Assembly: GCA_018713755.1 (NCBI GenBank)
Contig: DVOG01000070.1
Span: 1-6,526 of the forward strand
Direction of reading: 5' to 3'
DNA: 6,526 nucleotides
DNA from: Candidatus Spyradosoma merdigallinarum
GTDB taxonomy: Bacteria; Verrucomicrobiota; Verrucomicrobiia; Opitutales; UBA953
In this document: one piece after another, positions 6,180-6,526 of the stretch
Layout: the number at the start of each line of letters is the position of its first letter
Position numbering within the stretch: the stretch's first letter is position 1
Program-made: the position numbers and the translations under genes
Notes under the pieces: generated by a model
Database searches by the model: none
The model's input: the letters and a program-made list of their open reading frames with translations, nothing else
Told to the model about the DNA's origin: nothing

Positions 6180-6204
6180 CGCGTATCGAAAATGCGGATA
6201 CGCG
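6180..6204 (+). other. 8-bp hairpin in the recD2 3' region
   Basis: CGCGTATC (6180-6187) and GATACGCG (6197-6204) pair perfectly around a 9-base loop GAAAATGCG. No T tract follows. It lies between the palindrome and the main terminator, so the recD2 transcript would end in a run of structured elements. No function is assigned. Confidence 0.55.
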
Positions 6205-6223
6205 CGGAAAAGGAGCCGATCGC

Positions 6224-6258
6224 GGCGTTCCCGTTTCCTGCGGGAGCGCCTTTTTTTT
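6224..6258 (+). terminator. Strong intrinsic terminator of recD2, stem made from the motif
   Basis: GGCGTTCCCG (6224-6233) pairs with CGGGAGCGCC (6241-6250) through a 10-bp stem with one U-G wobble and loop TTTCCTG, followed at once by eight T (6251-6258). This is a textbook rho-independent terminator. The left arm contains a perfect CGTTCCC copy and the right arm a one-base variant. Confidence 0.9.
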
Positions 6259-6289
6259 GCGCGGAAAACTCACGGCGTTACGGCGGCGC

Positions 6290-6322
6290 AAAAAAAAAAG
6301 TGCTTGCGGGACTTTTTTTTTT
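6290..6322. terminator. A10/T10 bidirectional terminator-like hairpin
   Basis: A10 followed by GT (6290-6301), a 9-base loop GCTTGCGGG, then AC followed by T10 (6311-6322) form a perfect 12-bp inverted repeat with an AT-only outer stem. On either strand it ends in a T run. The core stem has only two non-A/T-run pairs, so its strength as a terminator is uncertain. It separates the recD2 unit from the PEP-CTERM fragment. Confidence 0.5.
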
Positions 6323-6526
6323 CAGAATCTTGCACCGGAAAATGAGACAGGCTTCTGCGCCGTTTTGTTTCCGAAAAACGACACGAAAACATGCAACAAT
6401 GGAGGCGTTGCTGTTTCAATCGACAACGTCCAAGTGTCGTATTCCGCGATTCCGGAGCCGTCGGCGTTCGGTCTGCTCGCGGGCTTGGGCGCGCTGGCGC
6501 TCGTCGCCTCGCGTCGCCGCCGCAAA
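6323..6526 (+). pseudogene. C-terminal remnant of a PEP-CTERM (exosortase-sorted) protein, no visible start
   Basis: Frame 2 is open from after the recD2 stop to the window end. The useful part reads GGVAVSIDNVQVSYS, then the sorting tail: PEP at 6452-6460, a hydrophobic Ala/Leu/Gly segment to about 6511, and four Arg plus Lys at 6512-6526. PEP-CTERM tails direct secreted proteins to exosortase at the inner membrane and are common in Verrucomicrobiota. The I-D-N-V strand just before the PEP motif is typical of the end of a secreted beta-sandwich domain. What is missing is everything else: no in-frame ATG or GTG exists upstream of the VQVSYS strand after the recD2 stop (only TTG, e.g. at 6365), and there is no signal peptide. 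A PEP-CTERM protein without a signal peptide cannot reach its sorting enzyme, so this is most likely the 3' end left by a deletion or rearrangement. The stop codon lies beyond the window. Confidence 0.65.

Larger units (their letters stand above)
97..6233. repeat. Dispersed short motif family GGGAACG / CGTTCCC (often GCGGGAACGC)
   Basis: By hand I count 31 copies of the heptamer, 13 as GGGAACG and 18 as CGTTCCC on the given strand. Examples start at 97, 130, 1286, 1584, 1669, 2171, 3321, 3846, 4864 and 5660 (+), and at 472, 604, 1031, 1161, 1177, 1745, 1802, 2339, 2361, 3228, 3925, 4512, 4629, 4687 and 5372 (-). Three more GGGAAC/GTTCCC copies have a different flanking base. The heptamer would be expected about 1.5 times by chance at ~66% G+C with independent bases. 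Copies lie in every gene except the 32-residue one and in all reading frames. Most extend to GCGGGAACG. No copy was seen after 6233. The function is unknown. Confidence 0.85.

Noticed and set aside
6207..6214. AAAAGGAG as a ribosome binding site
   Set aside because: No start codon follows within a useful distance, and the next bases enter the terminator stem.
97..6233. CRISPR array or tandem repeat as explanation of the recurring GCGGGAACG
   Set aside because: Spacing is irregular (16 to several hundred bases), the unit is only 7-10 bases, both orientations occur, and copies lie inside conserved genes.
6154..6345. Small gene starting at ATG 6154 with ATGA-type overlap to recD2, possibly joined to the PEP-CTERM tail by slippage at T10
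   Set aside because: It would run through the palindrome, the strong terminator and the A10 tract. Its product is Arg-rich with no signal peptide, so joining it to the tail gives no plausible secreted protein.
6342..6526. ATG at 6342 as the start of the PEP-CTERM protein
   Set aside because: It is in a different frame (frame 3) from the PEP-CTERM tail (frame 2) and yields an Arg/Ser-rich sequence.

Overview
The window is high-GC bacterial DNA (roughly two thirds G+C by eye) carrying compact chromosomal housekeeping genes, all on the + strand. The best guess for the host is a Verrucomicrobiota bacterium, probably of the class Opitutae. The reasons are the PEP-CTERM tail at the right edge (PEP motif, short alanine/leucine-rich membrane segment, Arg cluster), a tiny COX24/bS22-like basic protein, a thiamine-phosphate-synthase relative of the 'HLR(K/R)P' type, and start codons that mostly lack a Shine-Dalgarno sequence. 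This is inference from family resemblance; no phylogenetic marker is present.

Layout. 1-156 is the 3' end of an unidentified gene. 217-909 is a UbiE/MenG-type quinone methyltransferase. It overlaps by an ATGA junction with ispE (906-1820), the CDP-methylerythritol kinase of the MEP isoprenoid pathway. The pairing makes sense because the MEP pathway supplies the prenyl side chain of the quinone that UbiE methylates. A short terminator and then a good sigma-70-type promoter (1842-1870) lead into a 32-residue, extremely basic ribosomal-type protein (1906-2004), which is followed by two successive terminator-like hairpins. 2117-2767 encodes a divergent ThiE/TenI-like protein that overlaps a glycosyltransferase-family-9-like gene (2761-3864). 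After a 40-base gap comes a complete RecD2-type helicase (3905-6157). The remainder (6158-6526) holds a 16-bp palindrome, a hairpin, a strong terminator, an A10/T10 hairpin, and the C-terminal tail of a PEP-CTERM protein with no visible N-terminal part.

The most unusual thing is not a gene. The heptamer GGGAACG (reverse complement CGTTCCC), usually in the context GCGGGAACGC, occurs 31 times by my hand count, on both strands and in all six frames relative to the genes, inside coding sequence and between genes. Random expectation at this base composition is about 1.5. It appears as single copies, as tail-to-tail palindromes, as a 9-bp inverted repeat inside recD2, and as the stem of the recD2 terminator. 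In proteins it decodes to short loop-like peptides such as GNA, AGT, VPA, AFP, RSR and RER. It looks like a genome-wide iterated oligomer comparable in style to cyanobacterial HIP1, DNA-uptake sequences or Chi/KOPS-type sites. I do not recognise it as a described element. The motif stops at 6233 and is absent from the last ~290 bases, which contain the PEP-CTERM fragment.
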